Below, piece after piece: positions 34,123-43,605 of a DNA stretch of 64,000 nucleotides. Within the stretch, counting starts at the first letter, position 1. Each line of letters starts with the position of its first letter. Both the position numbers and the translations under genes were made by a program. Under the pieces are notes generated by a model. It was not told where the DNA came from. It saw only the letters and a list, made by a program, of their open reading frames with translations, and searched no databases. Source of the stretch: Catenuloplanes niger (lineage in GTDB: Bacteria > Actinomycetota > Actinomycetes > Mycobacteriales > Micromonosporaceae); the NCBI RefSeq assembly GCF_031458255.1, contig NZ_JAVDYC010000001.1, forward strand, positions 6,519,001 to 6,583,000. Direction: 5' to 3'.

Positions 34123-34689
34123 TCAGCCCCAGCTGTAGGTGTGGCGGAGCACGTCGGCTATCCGGTCGAAGCGCTGACGGTCGAGGATCGCGCCCTCGCG
34201 GCGGATGCCGTCCTCGCGGACCTGGATGACGCGGTCGAGGCGGACGAAGCTGGGACGCTTGTCGCGGTCCCAGTCGCCGGGGCCGAGCGCGAGCCAGTGC
34301 CGCTGGCCCTGGCGTTCGCTCTGGCTGGAGAGCATCAGGCCGAGCAGCACGCGCCCGTCGCGGCCGACGACCAGCACCGGGCGGTCCTTGCCCTGCGACG
34401 CGTCGTCCTCGTAGGCGACCCAGGTCCAGACGATCTCGCCGGGGTCGGCCCGGCCGTCCAGTTCGGGTGCGTAGGCGAGCTGGCGACCCCGGCGGATGCG
34501 GGCGGTGGCGGGCGTGGGACGCGCGGGACGGCCCTCGCGGCCGGTGCCGGGCGGGGCGGTCGGACGGCCGGTGAGGCGCCGGCCCAGGTGCGCGGCGCCC
34601 TCGCGCAGGCCGCCGGTGCGCTGCGCCGGCACGGGCGCGGAGGTCCGGCCGGTGAGCTTGTCCGCGATGCCCCTCAAGATTCCCGCCAT
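34123..34689 (-). CDS. PemK/MazF-like protein
   Basis: 188 residues from the ATG at 34689. The first 80 residues are basic and low complexity (TGRTSAPVPAQRTGG, REGRPARPTPATARIRRG). The C-terminal 110 residues match the PemK/MazF barrel: PGEIVWTWVAYEDD, KDRPVLVVGRDG, VLLGLMLSSQSER, then SFVRLDRVIQVRED and HT. MazF toxins are ribonucleases paired with an antitoxin. No antitoxin gene overlaps here, and the sequence is longer than MazF (about 115), so this is more likely a housekeeping actinobacterial homologue than an active toxin-antitoxin pair. Confidence 0.7.
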   Translation of the reverse strand: MAGILRGIADKLTGRTSAPVPAQRTGGLREGAAHLGRRLTGRPTAPPGTGREGRPARPTPATARIRRGRQLAYAPELDGRADPGEIVWTWVAYEDDASQGKDRPVLVVGRDGRVLLGLMLSSQSERQGQRHWLALGPGDWDRDKRPSFVRLDRVIQVREDGIRREGAILDRQRFDRIADVLRHTYSWG

Positions 34690-34738
34690 GCCGGGCACCT
34701 TACGGCCCGGTGGCAAGATCCGCGCGGCCCGGTCCGGC

Positions 34739-35518
34739 CTACTTCGCGGAGTAACCGGTGACGGACGGCGTGTAGGTGGCGATCGAGGTCTGGCCGTACG
34801 CGTCGGTGACCCGGTAGCGGATCGGCGGCACCGGCCCGGTCGCGGCGCCGCGGGTGGGCGTGAAGATGACGAAGCCGGCCGCGGAGATGAGCGTCGGGTC
34901 GAACGGCCGGCCCTCCTCGGCCGCGACGCCGGAGATGGCGGCCATCGAGAACTCGCCCCGCGGGGTGGTCGTGCCGGGCGGGAGTTCCTTGCCGTCCGCG
35001 TCGACGTAGCCGATCCCGCCGCCGGCCGGCAGCGGCACCTGCACGCGCTGCTCCTCGCCGGCCCGGCCGGAGCTGCGCAGGTCGTGCACGGCCGGCGGGG
35101 CCGGGCGGGTGACGGTCGGCGTGTACGTGGTGGTGTGCTTCTCGCCGGCCGGGTCGGTGAGCTCGATCGTGACCGGGTCCGCGGTGCCGAGGAAGCCGAG
35201 CGTGGGCGTGTAGCTGACGGTGGTCGCGGACTCGCGCGCGTAGAAGCCGTTCGGCACGACCACGCAGTCGGTGTAGTCCGGGTGCCGGTTCGCCAGCTGC
35301 ATCGACCAGCCGGCCGGGAGCGCGAGCGTGACCTGCTGTTTGACCAGGCCGGCCGCGGCGGAGGTGAGCGGCGCCCAGACCGGTGCCAGCTCGGGGGCCC
35401 CGGTGACCTCGGCGGCCGGCGCGGCGGCCGCGGGGGAGGCGGCGAGCAGCGGCAGCGCGAGTGCGGGCGCGGCGAGCACGGCGGCGGTGGCGAACGTCAG
35501 CGATCTTGGAGTCGGCAC
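34739..35518 (-). CDS. secreted protein with CshA-like repeat segments
   Basis: 259 residues from a GTG at 35518 (VPTPRSLTFATAAVLA). The signal peptide is a long Ala/Leu-rich stretch ending near SPAAAAPAA. Two copies of a beta-rich motif end in TYTPTVT and TYTPSVTGYSAK, preceded by DPVTIELTDPAGEKHTTT and RYRVTDAYGQTSIAT. These resemble the CshA/G-domain repeats of surface proteins (T-V-T-D-x-x-G-Q-T-x-x-x-Y-T-P). No catalytic residues or LPxTG anchor are visible, so it is probably released or wall-associated. Function unknown. Confidence 0.72.
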   Translation of the reverse strand: MPTPRSLTFATAAVLAAPALALPLLAASPAAAAPAAEVTGAPELAPVWAPLTSAAAGLVKQQVTLALPAGWSMQLANRHPDYTDCVVVPNGFYARESATTVSYTPTLGFLGTADPVTIELTDPAGEKHTTTYTPTVTRPAPPAVHDLRSSGRAGEEQRVQVPLPAGGGIGYVDADGKELPPGTTTPRGEFSMAAISGVAAEEGRPFDPTLISAAGFVIFTPTRGAATGPVPPIRYRVTDAYGQTSIATYTPSVTGYSAK

Positions 35519-35582
35519 AGGCCCAGGATAAACGCCTATAAGCCGCCTACCCGGGCAAACGCCAGCGGAGTGGGCCCATAAA

Positions 35583-35627
35583 ACCCGTCCGGGGGTACGC
35601 CGTGGCACGGCGTACCCCCGAACGGGT
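35583..35627 (-). terminator. long hairpin terminator of the PBP gene
   Basis: Arms 35583-35604 and 35606-35627 pair over 22 bases with one mismatch (ACCCGTCCGGGGGTACGCCG against its complement). It starts 17 bases past the PBP stop at 35645. In practice the apical bases form the loop. Confidence 0.85.
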
Positions 35628-35644
35628 CTTGATCTTCGGATGTG

Positions 35645-37918
35645 TCAGCGCGGGCCGTTGTTGTTGGTCCCGCGCCCGCTGCCCGGCCGGCCGGACGACT
35701 GCGGCGCGGGCGCCTGCTCGGGCCGGGAGGCGGACCCGGACCGGAACGCGATCTTCTCGCTCGGCGCCGGGAAGTTGGCCACCTTCTGGCCCTTGAGCGT
35801 ATCGCGCAGCGTGCGGGCGACCGCGGCGATGATCTCCTTCTGGACCGGCTCGCCGACCGCGTCACGCGGGTTGTCCGGGTTCACCGCGATGCCGGCGATG
35901 GCCAGCTTCGTGGTGACGCCGATGAACGACTCGGTCTCGTTGCCGGAGGAGCTGCCGGTCTTGCCGGTGACCGGGATGTTGCCGACGATGCCGGCCACCT
36001 GGGTCGACGTGCCGTTGCTGCAGTTGCCCTGCTGCGGGCGCTGGCCGACCGGGCAGCGGCCCGCGTCCGCGGCGGCCCGGGCCACGTCCTTGTCGATCGC
36101 CTGGGTGCAGTCCGGCTGGGAGACCTTCGCGGCCGCCTCGCTGGACGTGCCGGTGGTGTCCGTGATCGAGACGACCGGCGTCGGCTTGCAGAACTTGCCG
36201 TCGGCCGCGATCGTCGCGTACGCGTTCGCCATGTCCAGCGGGGTGGTGCTGGTGACGCCGAGCGTGAACGTGCCCCAGCTCTTCGCCGCCTCCGGCTCCG
36301 CGTACTGCGCGTCGCCGCCGCGGAACTTGATGCCGAGCCGCTTCGCCATCTCCACGGCCTTGTCCGCGCCGACCGTCTCCTCCAGCTTCACGAAGTACGT
36401 GTTGGAGGACTTGCCGAAGCCGGTCCACATGTTCTGGTAGCCGTCCTGGTAGCTCGGCGCCGCGTTGACCGGGCACCAGAAGCCGCCGCAGTTCGGCGTG
36501 CCGCTGATCGGGTAGATCGACTTGTACGGCGTCTTCGTGGTGAAGCCCCGGTCCAGCGCGATGCCGTTCTCCAGCGCGGCCAGCATGACGAACATCTTGA
36601 ACGTCGAGCCGAACTGGTAGCCGGCCGAGTCCTCGCTGCCCGCGATCAGCTGGTTCACCGTGTTCGGGTACTTCTTGCCGCCCGGGTTGTCCTCGATGCT
36701 GTAGTGCCGGTTGATCGCCAGCGCCTTGACCTTGCCGGTGCCCGGCTCGATCGCGGCGAACGGCGCGGCCTTCGGGTTGTCGAAGCCGTAGATGCTCTTC
36801 GACTCCGCGGCCAGCTTGTTCTGGACCGCCGGGTCCATCGAGGTGACGATCCGGAAACCGCCGGTCTTCAGCGCGGCCAGGCGCGCGGACGGCGTGGACC
36901 CGAACTCCTCCTGCTCGGACCACCACTGCGTGAAGTAGTCGCAGAAGAAGCCCCAGCTGTTGTTCGCCTCGGAGACCGCGGTGCAGTTGCCGGGCGCGCG
37001 GCTCGGCTTGAGACCGAGCGGCTCGGCCATCGCCTTGTCCGCGTCCGCCTGGGTGATCGCGCCGGTGCCGACCATCGCGCCGAGCACGTAGTTGCGGCGG
37101 TTGGTCGCCTCCGTCTCGTCGTTGTTGACCGGGTCGTACAGGTCCGGGGACTGCACCAGACCGGCGATCATGGCGGCCTGGCCGAGCGTCAGCTTGTCCG
37201 CGGTGGTGGAGAAGTACGCGTTCGCGGCCGCGGAGATGCCGTACGCCTGGTTGCCGAAGTACGCGATGTTCAGGTACCGGCGGAGGATCTCCTCCTTGTC
37301 GAGCGAGTCCTCGATCGTGACCGCGTACCGGATCTCCTGGAGCTTGCGACCGGTGGTCTGCTCGGTCGCGGCGAGGCGCTCCTCCTGGGTGATCGTCGGG
37401 TCGTTCTTCAGCACGTTCCGGACGTACTGCATGGTGAGCGTGGACGCGCCCTGGGAGACCTCACCGCCCTGCGCGTTCGACACGAACGCGCGCACCAGGC
37501 CCTTGAGGTCGACGCCGCCGTGCACGTAGAACCGGGTGTCCTCGGCCGCGACGATCGCGTCCTTCATCGTCTTGGCGATGTCCTCGCTCTCGACGTCGGT
37601 CCGGTTCTCCTCGTAGAACTGCGTGATCTGCGTCTTGCCGTCGTTCGCGTACAGGTACGACGTCTGCGCGGTCGGCGGGGTCTGCAACGCGCTCGGCAGG
37701 TCCTCGAACGAGTCGCTGGCCAGCTTCGCCGCGAGTCCGGCCGTGGCGCTGGCCGGCAGTGCGGCCCCCGCGACCACGGCGCCGCCCACCAGGCCGAGCA
37801 TGCCGAGGGTGAGGACCTTGCGGGTGATGGACAGGGTGGTGCGCACCCTGCCCGGAGCCGCGGGGGTTATCGCCACGGTCTCCTCGCCGGGGGCGGGCGT
37901 TCTTGCCGGTACCTGCAT
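35645..37918 (-). CDS. class A penicillin-binding protein (GT51 transglycosylase / transpeptidase)
   Basis: 757 residues. A short cytoplasmic tail and one membrane helix (VLTLGMLGLVGGAVVAGAAL) precede the GT51 domain, with catalytic EDTRFYVHGGVD, GASTLTMQYVRN, RKLQEIRYA and EEILRRYLNIAYFG. The transpeptidase domain has STFK (FGSTFKM), SSN (GKSSNTYF) and KTG (VTGKTGSS). A Gly/Pro/Ser/Asn-rich tail ends the protein. It polymerises lipid II and cross-links peptidoglycan outside the membrane. Cys-containing loops (NCGGFWC, CTQAI, GRCPVGQ, GNCSNG) in the transpeptidase domain suggest disulfides. Divergent from the solute-binding sensor operon. Confidence 0.95.
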   Translation of the reverse strand: MQVPARTPAPGEETVAITPAAPGRVRTTLSITRKVLTLGMLGLVGGAVVAGAALPASATAGLAAKLASDSFEDLPSALQTPPTAQTSYLYANDGKTQITQFYEENRTDVESEDIAKTMKDAIVAAEDTRFYVHGGVDLKGLVRAFVSNAQGGEVSQGASTLTMQYVRNVLKNDPTITQEERLAATEQTTGRKLQEIRYAVTIEDSLDKEEILRRYLNIAYFGNQAYGISAAANAYFSTTADKLTLGQAAMIAGLVQSPDLYDPVNNDETEATNRRNYVLGAMVGTGAITQADADKAMAEPLGLKPSRAPGNCTAVSEANNSWGFFCDYFTQWWSEQEEFGSTPSARLAALKTGGFRIVTSMDPAVQNKLAAESKSIYGFDNPKAAPFAAIEPGTGKVKALAINRHYSIEDNPGGKKYPNTVNQLIAGSEDSAGYQFGSTFKMFVMLAALENGIALDRGFTTKTPYKSIYPISGTPNCGGFWCPVNAAPSYQDGYQNMWTGFGKSSNTYFVKLEETVGADKAVEMAKRLGIKFRGGDAQYAEPEAAKSWGTFTLGVTSTTPLDMANAYATIAADGKFCKPTPVVSITDTTGTSSEAAAKVSQPDCTQAIDKDVARAAADAGRCPVGQRPQQGNCSNGTSTQVAGIVGNIPVTGKTGSSSGNETESFIGVTTKLAIAGIAVNPDNPRDAVGEPVQKEIIAAVARTLRDTLKGQKVANFPAPSEKIAFRSGSASRPEQAPAPQSSGRPGSGRGTNNNGPR

Positions 37919-38202
37919 TGCGGGAAGGATCCCCTCGTAAGTCGAAGTGGGCCGTCTTCAAGAGTCGCGCCGTGAAGCGTAGAAGGCCACTCCACGGGCG
38001 GAAGTCACAGGCTGCTACCGGTGACTGATCGCTTCACAGCACGTACATTCCTGTATGCGTGCCGTGATCATTCCTGTCCTTGGTGATCCGGTGCGGGGAC
38101 ACTCGTCCGAATTGTGGTCTGTCCTCGTGCGGTGTCTTAGGAGAACATGAACGCTTCCGTGATTTGTCGCGGGGTGCGGTGTCGTACGGGGGGTGGGATC
38201 AC

Positions 38203-39210
38203 GTGTCCGACCAGGATGAGTTCGGAACCGGCGGGGAGGATGCGGAACCCGCTGACGGGAAGCTGACACACCGTTCCCGCGAGCTGGTGATGCGCTTTCG
38301 TTTCGTGTTGCTGGTCGGACTCTGCGTGCTGGCCGTGGCGATCGCGATGACTCTGGTCTTCGTCGGACGTACCCCCTCCGTGGAGGAGTTACGCGAGGAG
38401 GCCGGACTCAACCGGAAGGACTCTCTCAAGATCGGGGTAAAGGACGACCAGCCCGGTCTCGCGGAACGGCGGGACGGCAGTTTCGCCGGATTCGACATAG
38501 ACATCGCGTACATGGTGGCGGAGGATCTCGGTTTCGGCCGGGGCGAGGTCAAGTTCTACTCCATCGAGAGCGAGGACCGCGAGCGCATGCAGGCGAAGTC
38601 CGCCGACGGGACGGAGATCGTCGACCTGGTGGTGGCGAGCTTCAGCATCACGCGCGAGCGGGAGGACACGCCGGGCGTCCGGTTCTCCGCGCCGTACCTG
38701 ATGACCGAGCAGTCGGTGCTGACCCGCGACGGCGAGTTCCAGGAGGTCGCCACGCTGGCGGCGCTGCGCGGCAGGCGGGTGTGCACGCTGGCCACCGCGA
38801 CCAGCGAGGGCCCGCTCTACGACGCCGGCGTCGTCGTCCAGGCCGAGCTGACCATCTCGAAGTGCGTGGACGCGCTGAAGGCCCGCACGGTCGACGCGAT
38901 CAGCACGGACGCGACGATCCTGGCCGGCATCAAGGCGCGCAACCCGGGCCTGACGCACTGGGACATCGGTCTCAAGGACGTCGAGGCGTACGGGATCAAC
39001 GTGGGGCAGAACGACGCGCTGCTCCAGCTGGTGAACCTCAGCCTCTGGCACTCCCGCGAGGACTCGGACGACTCCCGGTGGGAGGAGGCGTTCGAGCGGC
39101 ACCTGAAGACCGTCGCCGTCCTCACGCCGGACGTGCCGATCGCCCAGCCGAATCAGCCGGAGGTGGAGAAGCCCGCCGTGCGTGAGTGGTTCTCCGGCGG
39201 TCCCGGGTGA
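38203..39210 (+). CDS. membrane-anchored family 3 solute-binding protein (GlnH-like)
   Basis: 335 residues from a GTG at 38203. A cytoplasmic N-terminus of about 30 residues is followed by one membrane helix (FVLLVGLCVLAVAIAMTLVFV). The rest is an SBP_bac_3 domain: LKIGVKDDQPGLAERRDGSFAGFDIDIAYMVAEDL, SITREREDTPGVRFSAPYL, and DAISTDATILAGIKARN. This is the amino-acid (glutamate/aspartate/glutamine) binding family. There is no ABC permease or ATPase gene beside it. The next gene overlaps by GTGA and encodes a membrane protein, then a PP2C phosphatase. This points to a sensor role like GlnH in the GlnH-GlnX-PknG system rather than uptake. Confidence 0.82.
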   Translation: MSDQDEFGTGGEDAEPADGKLTHRSRELVMRFRFVLLVGLCVLAVAIAMTLVFVGRTPSVEELREEAGLNRKDSLKIGVKDDQPGLAERRDGSFAGFDIDIAYMVAEDLGFGRGEVKFYSIESEDRERMQAKSADGTEIVDLVVASFSITREREDTPGVRFSAPYLMTEQSVLTRDGEFQEVATLAALRGRRVCTLATATSEGPLYDAGVVVQAELTISKCVDALKARTVDAISTDATILAGIKARNPGLTHWDIGLKDVEAYGINVGQNDALLQLVNLSLWHSREDSDDSRWEEAFERHLKTVAVLTPDVPIAQPNQPEVEKPAVREWFSGGPG

Positions 39211-40262
39211 CCGCTCCGGCGGCCGGTGACGCCGAGCGGCCGATGGGCACCCGTGCGCAACAACAGTGGCTGCTGACGCTGCTGCCCGCGTTCCCGCTGG
39301 TCCTGCTGGTGCTGCGGTTGTGGTACCTGAGCCGGCAGGACCTCGCCACGATGCTGCTGCTCGTCCAGTACGTGAGCCCGCTGGGGCTGCTCACCTCGCT
39401 CACCATCGCGCTGGTCTGGGTGCTGCCCACCGTCGTCCTGCTGATCTCCGCGTTCGGCACGCTGCTGCTGGTCAGCGCGCGCAGCGAGGAGGACGCGTGC
39501 CGGTCGCTGCTCGCCGTGATCGCCAAGCGCATGCCGGGCTGGACCGTCGTGATCGCGGTGCTGCTGGCCGCGATCACCTGGGAGATGCGCTTCCTGCCCA
39601 CGCTGCTCCTGCTGGTCCTGATGATCGCCGGGCTGAACACCTGGCGGTTCCGCGGTGACGACCGGATCGTGCTGCTGTGCATGGGAACCGCGCTGCCGAT
39701 CGCGGTGGCGATCCTCGCGTACGTATGGCTCGGGCCCGCGATCGCGGCGGCGTGGCGGGCCGACGAACTGGTCAACGTGGTCCTGCTCGGGCTGCCGCCC
39801 GCGGTCGCGCCCGCGCTGACCGGCCCGGTCCCGGCGACCGTGGCGCGGCTCGGCACGCACTGGGTCGCGGTCGCGGTGTCGATCGTGGCGCCGTTCGCGG
39901 TCGGCGTGCTCTTCATGCGCGTGCCGGTCCTGCCGGACACCGCGATCGAGACCAGGGCCGGTGTGGTGTTCGCGCCCGATCGGGACGAGCCGGAGGGCGA
40001 CATCGACGTGTGGCGCGGCCGGCTGATCACGGTCGACGACAGCATGGTCACGCTGATGGACGCGGACGGCCGGGTCCGCTTCATCCCGTCGTCGGAAGTG
40101 CTGTCCCGTACGCTGTGTCCCGAGGCGGAGCAGGTGCCATCCAGCGCGGTCTACGTGCAGGGGTGGTACGCGGAGGACACCGCGCTGGAGTGGATGGCAC
40201 CGAAACAGCGACTGACCGAGCCCGACCCACGGTGTCTGGGGAGACCCGTGCGGGCGGAGTGA
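39207..40262 (+). CDS. polytopic membrane protein, unknown function
   Basis: 351 residues from a GTG overlapping the previous stop. About six membrane helices (LLTLLPAFPLVLLVLRLW; LLTSLTIALVWVLPTVVLLISAF; VVIAVLLAAITW; FLPTLLLLVLMIAGL; IALPIAVAILAYVWL-like; VAVAVSIVAPFAVGVLFM) are followed by a soluble C-terminal region of about 100 residues. This region contains GRLITVDDSMVTLMDADGRVRFIPSSEVLSR, which resembles a small beta-barrel. Not a recognised transporter. Its coupling to the solute-binding protein gene and the PP2C gene suggests it relays the binding signal across the membrane. Confidence 0.75.
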   Translation: MTAPAAGDAERPMGTRAQQQWLLTLLPAFPLVLLVLRLWYLSRQDLATMLLLVQYVSPLGLLTSLTIALVWVLPTVVLLISAFGTLLLVSARSEEDACRSLLAVIAKRMPGWTVVIAVLLAAITWEMRFLPTLLLLVLMIAGLNTWRFRGDDRIVLLCMGTALPIAVAILAYVWLGPAIAAAWRADELVNVVLLGLPPAVAPALTGPVPATVARLGTHWVAVAVSIVAPFAVGVLFMRVPVLPDTAIETRAGVVFAPDRDEPEGDIDVWRGRLITVDDSMVTLMDADGRVRFIPSSEVLSRTLCPEAEQVPSSAVYVQGWYAEDTALEWMAPKQRLTEPDPRCLGRPVRAE

Positions 40263-40362
40263 TTCTCCCGCCGAACCCGGCGCGCGACGTGACCGGTTGG
40301 CGGACCATGATGGGATACCACCGCCTGGAGACAGGCCGACGACGATTTGGCAGGCTTCCGCC

Positions 40363-41151
40363 ATGACCTTGCAGCTGCGATCCGCGGCCATGACCGACCG
40401 CGGCCTCATCCGGAGCGGTAACCAGGACTGTGCCTACGCCGGGCGCTACCTGGCGGCCGTCGCCGACGGCATGGGTGGCATGGCCGCCGGCGAGGTGGCC
40501 AGCCAGCTCACCATCGAGGCAGTGCAACCCTTCGACGCGCTCATCGCCGACGAGCAGCAGGTCGAGGCACTGCACGCGATGGTGGAGGCGGCGAACGCGC
40601 GCATCCACGAGCACGTCTCCGAGAACCCGACCCTCCAGGGCATGGGCACCACGCTCACCGCACTGCTCTTCTCCGGCACCCAGTTCGCGCTGGTGCACGT
40701 GGGCGACTCCCGGGCCTACCTGCTGCGCGACGGCAAGCTGGTGCAGCTCACCCGCGACGACACGTACGTGCAGATGCTGGTGGACGAGGGCGTGATCACC
40801 GAGGACGAGGCGACGGTGCACCCGCGCCGCTCCGTGGTCACCCAGGCGCTGCAGGGCGAGGCGGTCGCCCCGGCGTACGCGAAGATTCCGCCGCAGGCCG
40901 GTGACCGCTGGCTGCTCTGCTCCGACGGACTCTCCGGCGTGGTGTCCGCGGAGACGATGGCACAGACCATGTCCGACTTCCCGGACATGCAGGACTGCGC
41001 GAAGCGGCTCATCGATCTCGCGCTGCGGGCCGGCGGGCCGGACAACATCACCGTGGTGCTGGCCGAGCTGGTCGACGACACCGCCGACCCGGACCCGCAG
41101 GGAGCCACCTGTGCGTCGGAGCCGGCGAACACCGCGGAAGCGGTCGGCTGA
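40363..41151 (+). CDS. PP2C-family Ser/Thr protein phosphatase (PstP-like)
   Basis: 262 residues with all bacterial PP2C motifs: TDRGLIRSGNQD, VADGMGGMAAGEVAS, GMGTTLTALL, HVGDSRAYLLRDGKL, LTRDDTYVQMLVDEG, LCSDGLSGVV and GGPDNITVVL. The metal-binding Asp residues are all present. It is soluble, with no membrane helix, unlike PstP. It would dephosphorylate Ser/Thr in proteins. Third gene of the operon with the solute-binding sensor and membrane protein, 100 bases downstream. No kinase gene is adjacent, so the opposing kinase must be elsewhere. Confidence 0.93.
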   Translation: MTLQLRSAAMTDRGLIRSGNQDCAYAGRYLAAVADGMGGMAAGEVASQLTIEAVQPFDALIADEQQVEALHAMVEAANARIHEHVSENPTLQGMGTTLTALLFSGTQFALVHVGDSRAYLLRDGKLVQLTRDDTYVQMLVDEGVITEDEATVHPRRSVVTQALQGEAVAPAYAKIPPQAGDRWLLCSDGLSGVVSAETMAQTMSDFPDMQDCAKRLIDLALRAGGPDNITVVLAELVDDTADPDPQGATCASEPANTAEAVG

Positions 41152-41232
41152 CGCCGAATCGCGCGGCGGCGCGACCTGCGGTAGGTTACTGACCGGTCGC
41201 GGGAAACCCCGCGCTGCCCCCGGTGAGTGGTG

Positions 41233-43560
41233 ATGACCTCTACGCGCCTCGCGACGGCGATGCTGCCCCTCGGCGACGCCGCACCCACCCGCCCGCGGAC
41301 CCGGTTCGGCGTCGTCGCCGCCGGCATGCTCCTCGCCGTCGCGCTCGTCGTCACGGTGAACAGCCTCGGCGTGCTGCCCGGCCGCGCCGGTGTCGCGCTC
41401 GACAACCTGGCACAGCTCGCGGCCGGCACCGTCGCCGCGGTCTGCTGCCTGATCACCGCGCGCGGCACGACCGGCGCGGGCCGGGCCTGGCGCCGGCTGA
41501 TCGGCGCCGGCATGATCGGCTGGTCGCTCGGCCAGGTCGTCTGGACCGTGCACCAGCTGTTCGGCGGCGGGTACCTGCCCGGCCCGGCCCCGGCCGAGCT
41601 CGGCTACATGGCGCTGCCGGTCTTCGCGCTCTGGGCGCTGCTGACCGTCACCGCGGTCTCGCCGCGCCGTGTGGTCGGCCGCTCCCGGCACACCCGCGTG
41701 GTCGCGATGCTCGACGTGGTGATCGTGCTCGGATCCGTGGTGATGCTGTCCTGGGCACCGATCCGCGCGGTGGTCCAGGGCGAGGGCCCGCCCGGCGCGA
41801 TGGTCGCCGGCGTCGCCCACCTGGTGGTCGACGCGCTGCTCGGCGCGTTGCTCGGACTGCTGCTGGTGCTCCGCCGGCCGCCGCGCGCGCTGCGGACGCA
41901 ACTGCTGCTGCTCGGCGGCGGGCTGCTCGCGCTGACCGTCTCGGACGGCTTCTACGCCTACCTGGTCGCCACCGACGCGGAGCGGATGACGCCGCTGCAC
42001 AGCGCGGGCTGGGTGCTCGGCCCGGCCCTGATCGCGCTGGCCGCACTGGCCCGCGCCCCGGAGGAGCCGGCGGCGGAACGGGACGACCTCGACCCGGTCC
42101 TGCTGCTGCTCCCGGTGCTGCCGGTCGTCGCCACCGGCGTGACCATCGCGATCCGGACGCTGATCGGCCACCCGCTGACCTGGCCGGAGGTCGGGCTCGG
42201 CTGGCTCGGGCTGCTGCTGGTGATCGTGCGGCAGCTGGTGACCATCGTGGACAACCGGGCGCTGCTGCTGTCCGTCGCCGAGGCGCGGCGCCGGCTCGCG
42301 CACCAGGCCACGCACGACCCGCTGACCGGGCTGGCCAACCGCGAGCTGTTCGGCAAGCGGCTGAGCGCGGCTGTGGACGCGCACCGCGAGCAGGGCCGGC
42401 CGGTCGCGCTGCTCTTCGTGGACCTGGACGACTTCAAGTTCGTCAACGACAGCTTCGGGCACGCGGCCGGCGACCGGATGCTCCAGGAGATCGCGGCCCG
42501 GCTGCAGCGCTGCGTGCGCCGCGACGACATGGTGGCCCGGCTCGGCGGCGACGAGTTCGCGGTGCTGCTCGAGGCCGACCCGGGCGCGCCCGGCCTGGTC
42601 GGCGAGCGGATCCTGGCCGCGGTCCGGGAACCGGTGCTGATCGACGGCAAGCAGGTGTCGGTCGCGGCGAGCGTGGGTGTGGTCGCGCCGGAGCCGTACG
42701 ACATCGGCCTCACCGGCGACGCGCTGCTGCGGCGCGCCGACGCCGCGATGTACGCCGGCAAGCGGCGCGGCAAGAACATCATGGTGCGGTACGCCGGGAC
42801 GCGCGACGGCGGCGGCGACGCCGACCTGCCCGGCCTGCTCGCCGAGGCGCTGGCCGCCGGCCCGGCCGACTCCGGGTTCACGGTCCACTACCAGCCGATC
42901 GTGGACCTGCACGGCGACGCCGTGCTGGCCGTCGAGGCACTCGCCCGCTGGACCCACCCGGACCTCGGCGTGATCGGCCCGGACGTCTTCGTCGCGGTCG
43001 CGGAACGGGCCGGCCTGGTCGCCGCGCTGGACGACTTCGTGCTGGACACCGCGGCCCGCGACGCCCGCGCCCTGGCCGAGCTGCACGGCCGCGACGTGGC
43101 CCTGCACGTGAACGTCTCGGCCGGCCGGCTCGGCCGTCCCGAGCTGGAGATCGCGGTCGCCGACGCGCTGCGCCGCCACCGGCTCCCACCGGAACGCCTC
43201 ATCCTGGAGATCACCGAAACCCGCCGGATCGCCGACCTGGGCGCCGCCGTCGCCGCGGCGGGCCGGCTGGCCGAGATGGGCGTCCGCCTGGCGCTGGACG
43301 ACTTCGGCACCGGCTTCAACTCGCTGGCCCAGCTGCACGCGCTGCCGGTCGCCATCGTGAAGCTCGACGCCACCCTGACCACCGCGGACGACCGCTCCCG
43401 CGCGCTGGTCCGCTCCGTGCTGTCGATCTGCCGCGACATGGGCGCGTCGGTGATAGCCGAGGGCATCGAGGATCCACCGCAGGCCGCCGCCCTCGCCGGG
43501 CTCGGCTGCCCCCTCGGCCAGGGCTACCTCTACGGCGCCCCGGTCCCGCTGCCTTCCTAG
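41233..43560 (+). CDS. membrane GGDEF-EAL protein (cyclic di-GMP synthesis/degradation)
   Basis: 775 residues. About eight to nine membrane helices fill residues 20-345. A GGDEF domain follows: DPLTGLANRELF, FVDLDDFKFVNDSFGHAAGD, and an intact active site GGDEF at 438-442. The C-terminal EAL domain begins with FTVHYQPIVDL, carries EAL at 568-570, ILEITET, DDFGTGFNSLAQL, VKLDATL and AEGIED. Both catalytic signatures are complete, so it could be bifunctional. The membrane part may sense an unknown signal. ATG 41233 was chosen; two GTG codons lie just before it. Single gene, followed by the repeat-rich region. Confidence 0.93.
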   Translation: MTSTRLATAMLPLGDAAPTRPRTRFGVVAAGMLLAVALVVTVNSLGVLPGRAGVALDNLAQLAAGTVAAVCCLITARGTTGAGRAWRRLIGAGMIGWSLGQVVWTVHQLFGGGYLPGPAPAELGYMALPVFALWALLTVTAVSPRRVVGRSRHTRVVAMLDVVIVLGSVVMLSWAPIRAVVQGEGPPGAMVAGVAHLVVDALLGALLGLLLVLRRPPRALRTQLLLLGGGLLALTVSDGFYAYLVATDAERMTPLHSAGWVLGPALIALAALARAPEEPAAERDDLDPVLLLLPVLPVVATGVTIAIRTLIGHPLTWPEVGLGWLGLLLVIVRQLVTIVDNRALLLSVAEARRRLAHQATHDPLTGLANRELFGKRLSAAVDAHREQGRPVALLFVDLDDFKFVNDSFGHAAGDRMLQEIAARLQRCVRRDDMVARLGGDEFAVLLEADPGAPGLVGERILAAVREPVLIDGKQVSVAASVGVVAPEPYDIGLTGDALLRRADAAMYAGKRRGKNIMVRYAGTRDGGGDADLPGLLAEALAAGPADSGFTVHYQPIVDLHGDAVLAVEALARWTHPDLGVIGPDVFVAVAERAGLVAALDDFVLDTAARDARALAELHGRDVALHVNVSAGRLGRPELEIAVADALRRHRLPPERLILEITETRRIADLGAAVAAAGRLAEMGVRLALDDFGTGFNSLAQLHALPVAIVKLDATLTTADDRSRALVRSVLSICRDMGASVIAEGIEDPPQAAALAGLGCPLGQGYLYGAPVPLPS

Positions 43561-43605
43561 ATCGACACCCGCACCATCAGGACCACAAGACCCTTCTTCC
43601 CGTTC

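Noticed and set aside
34123-34689. Active MazF/PemK toxin-antitoxin pair
   Set aside because: No antitoxin gene overlaps or precedes it; the protein is long and basic at its N-terminus.
40081-43338. 1085-codon minus-strand ORF opposite the PP2C and GGDEF-EAL genes
   Set aside because: Shadow ORF; both sense-strand genes have complete motifs.
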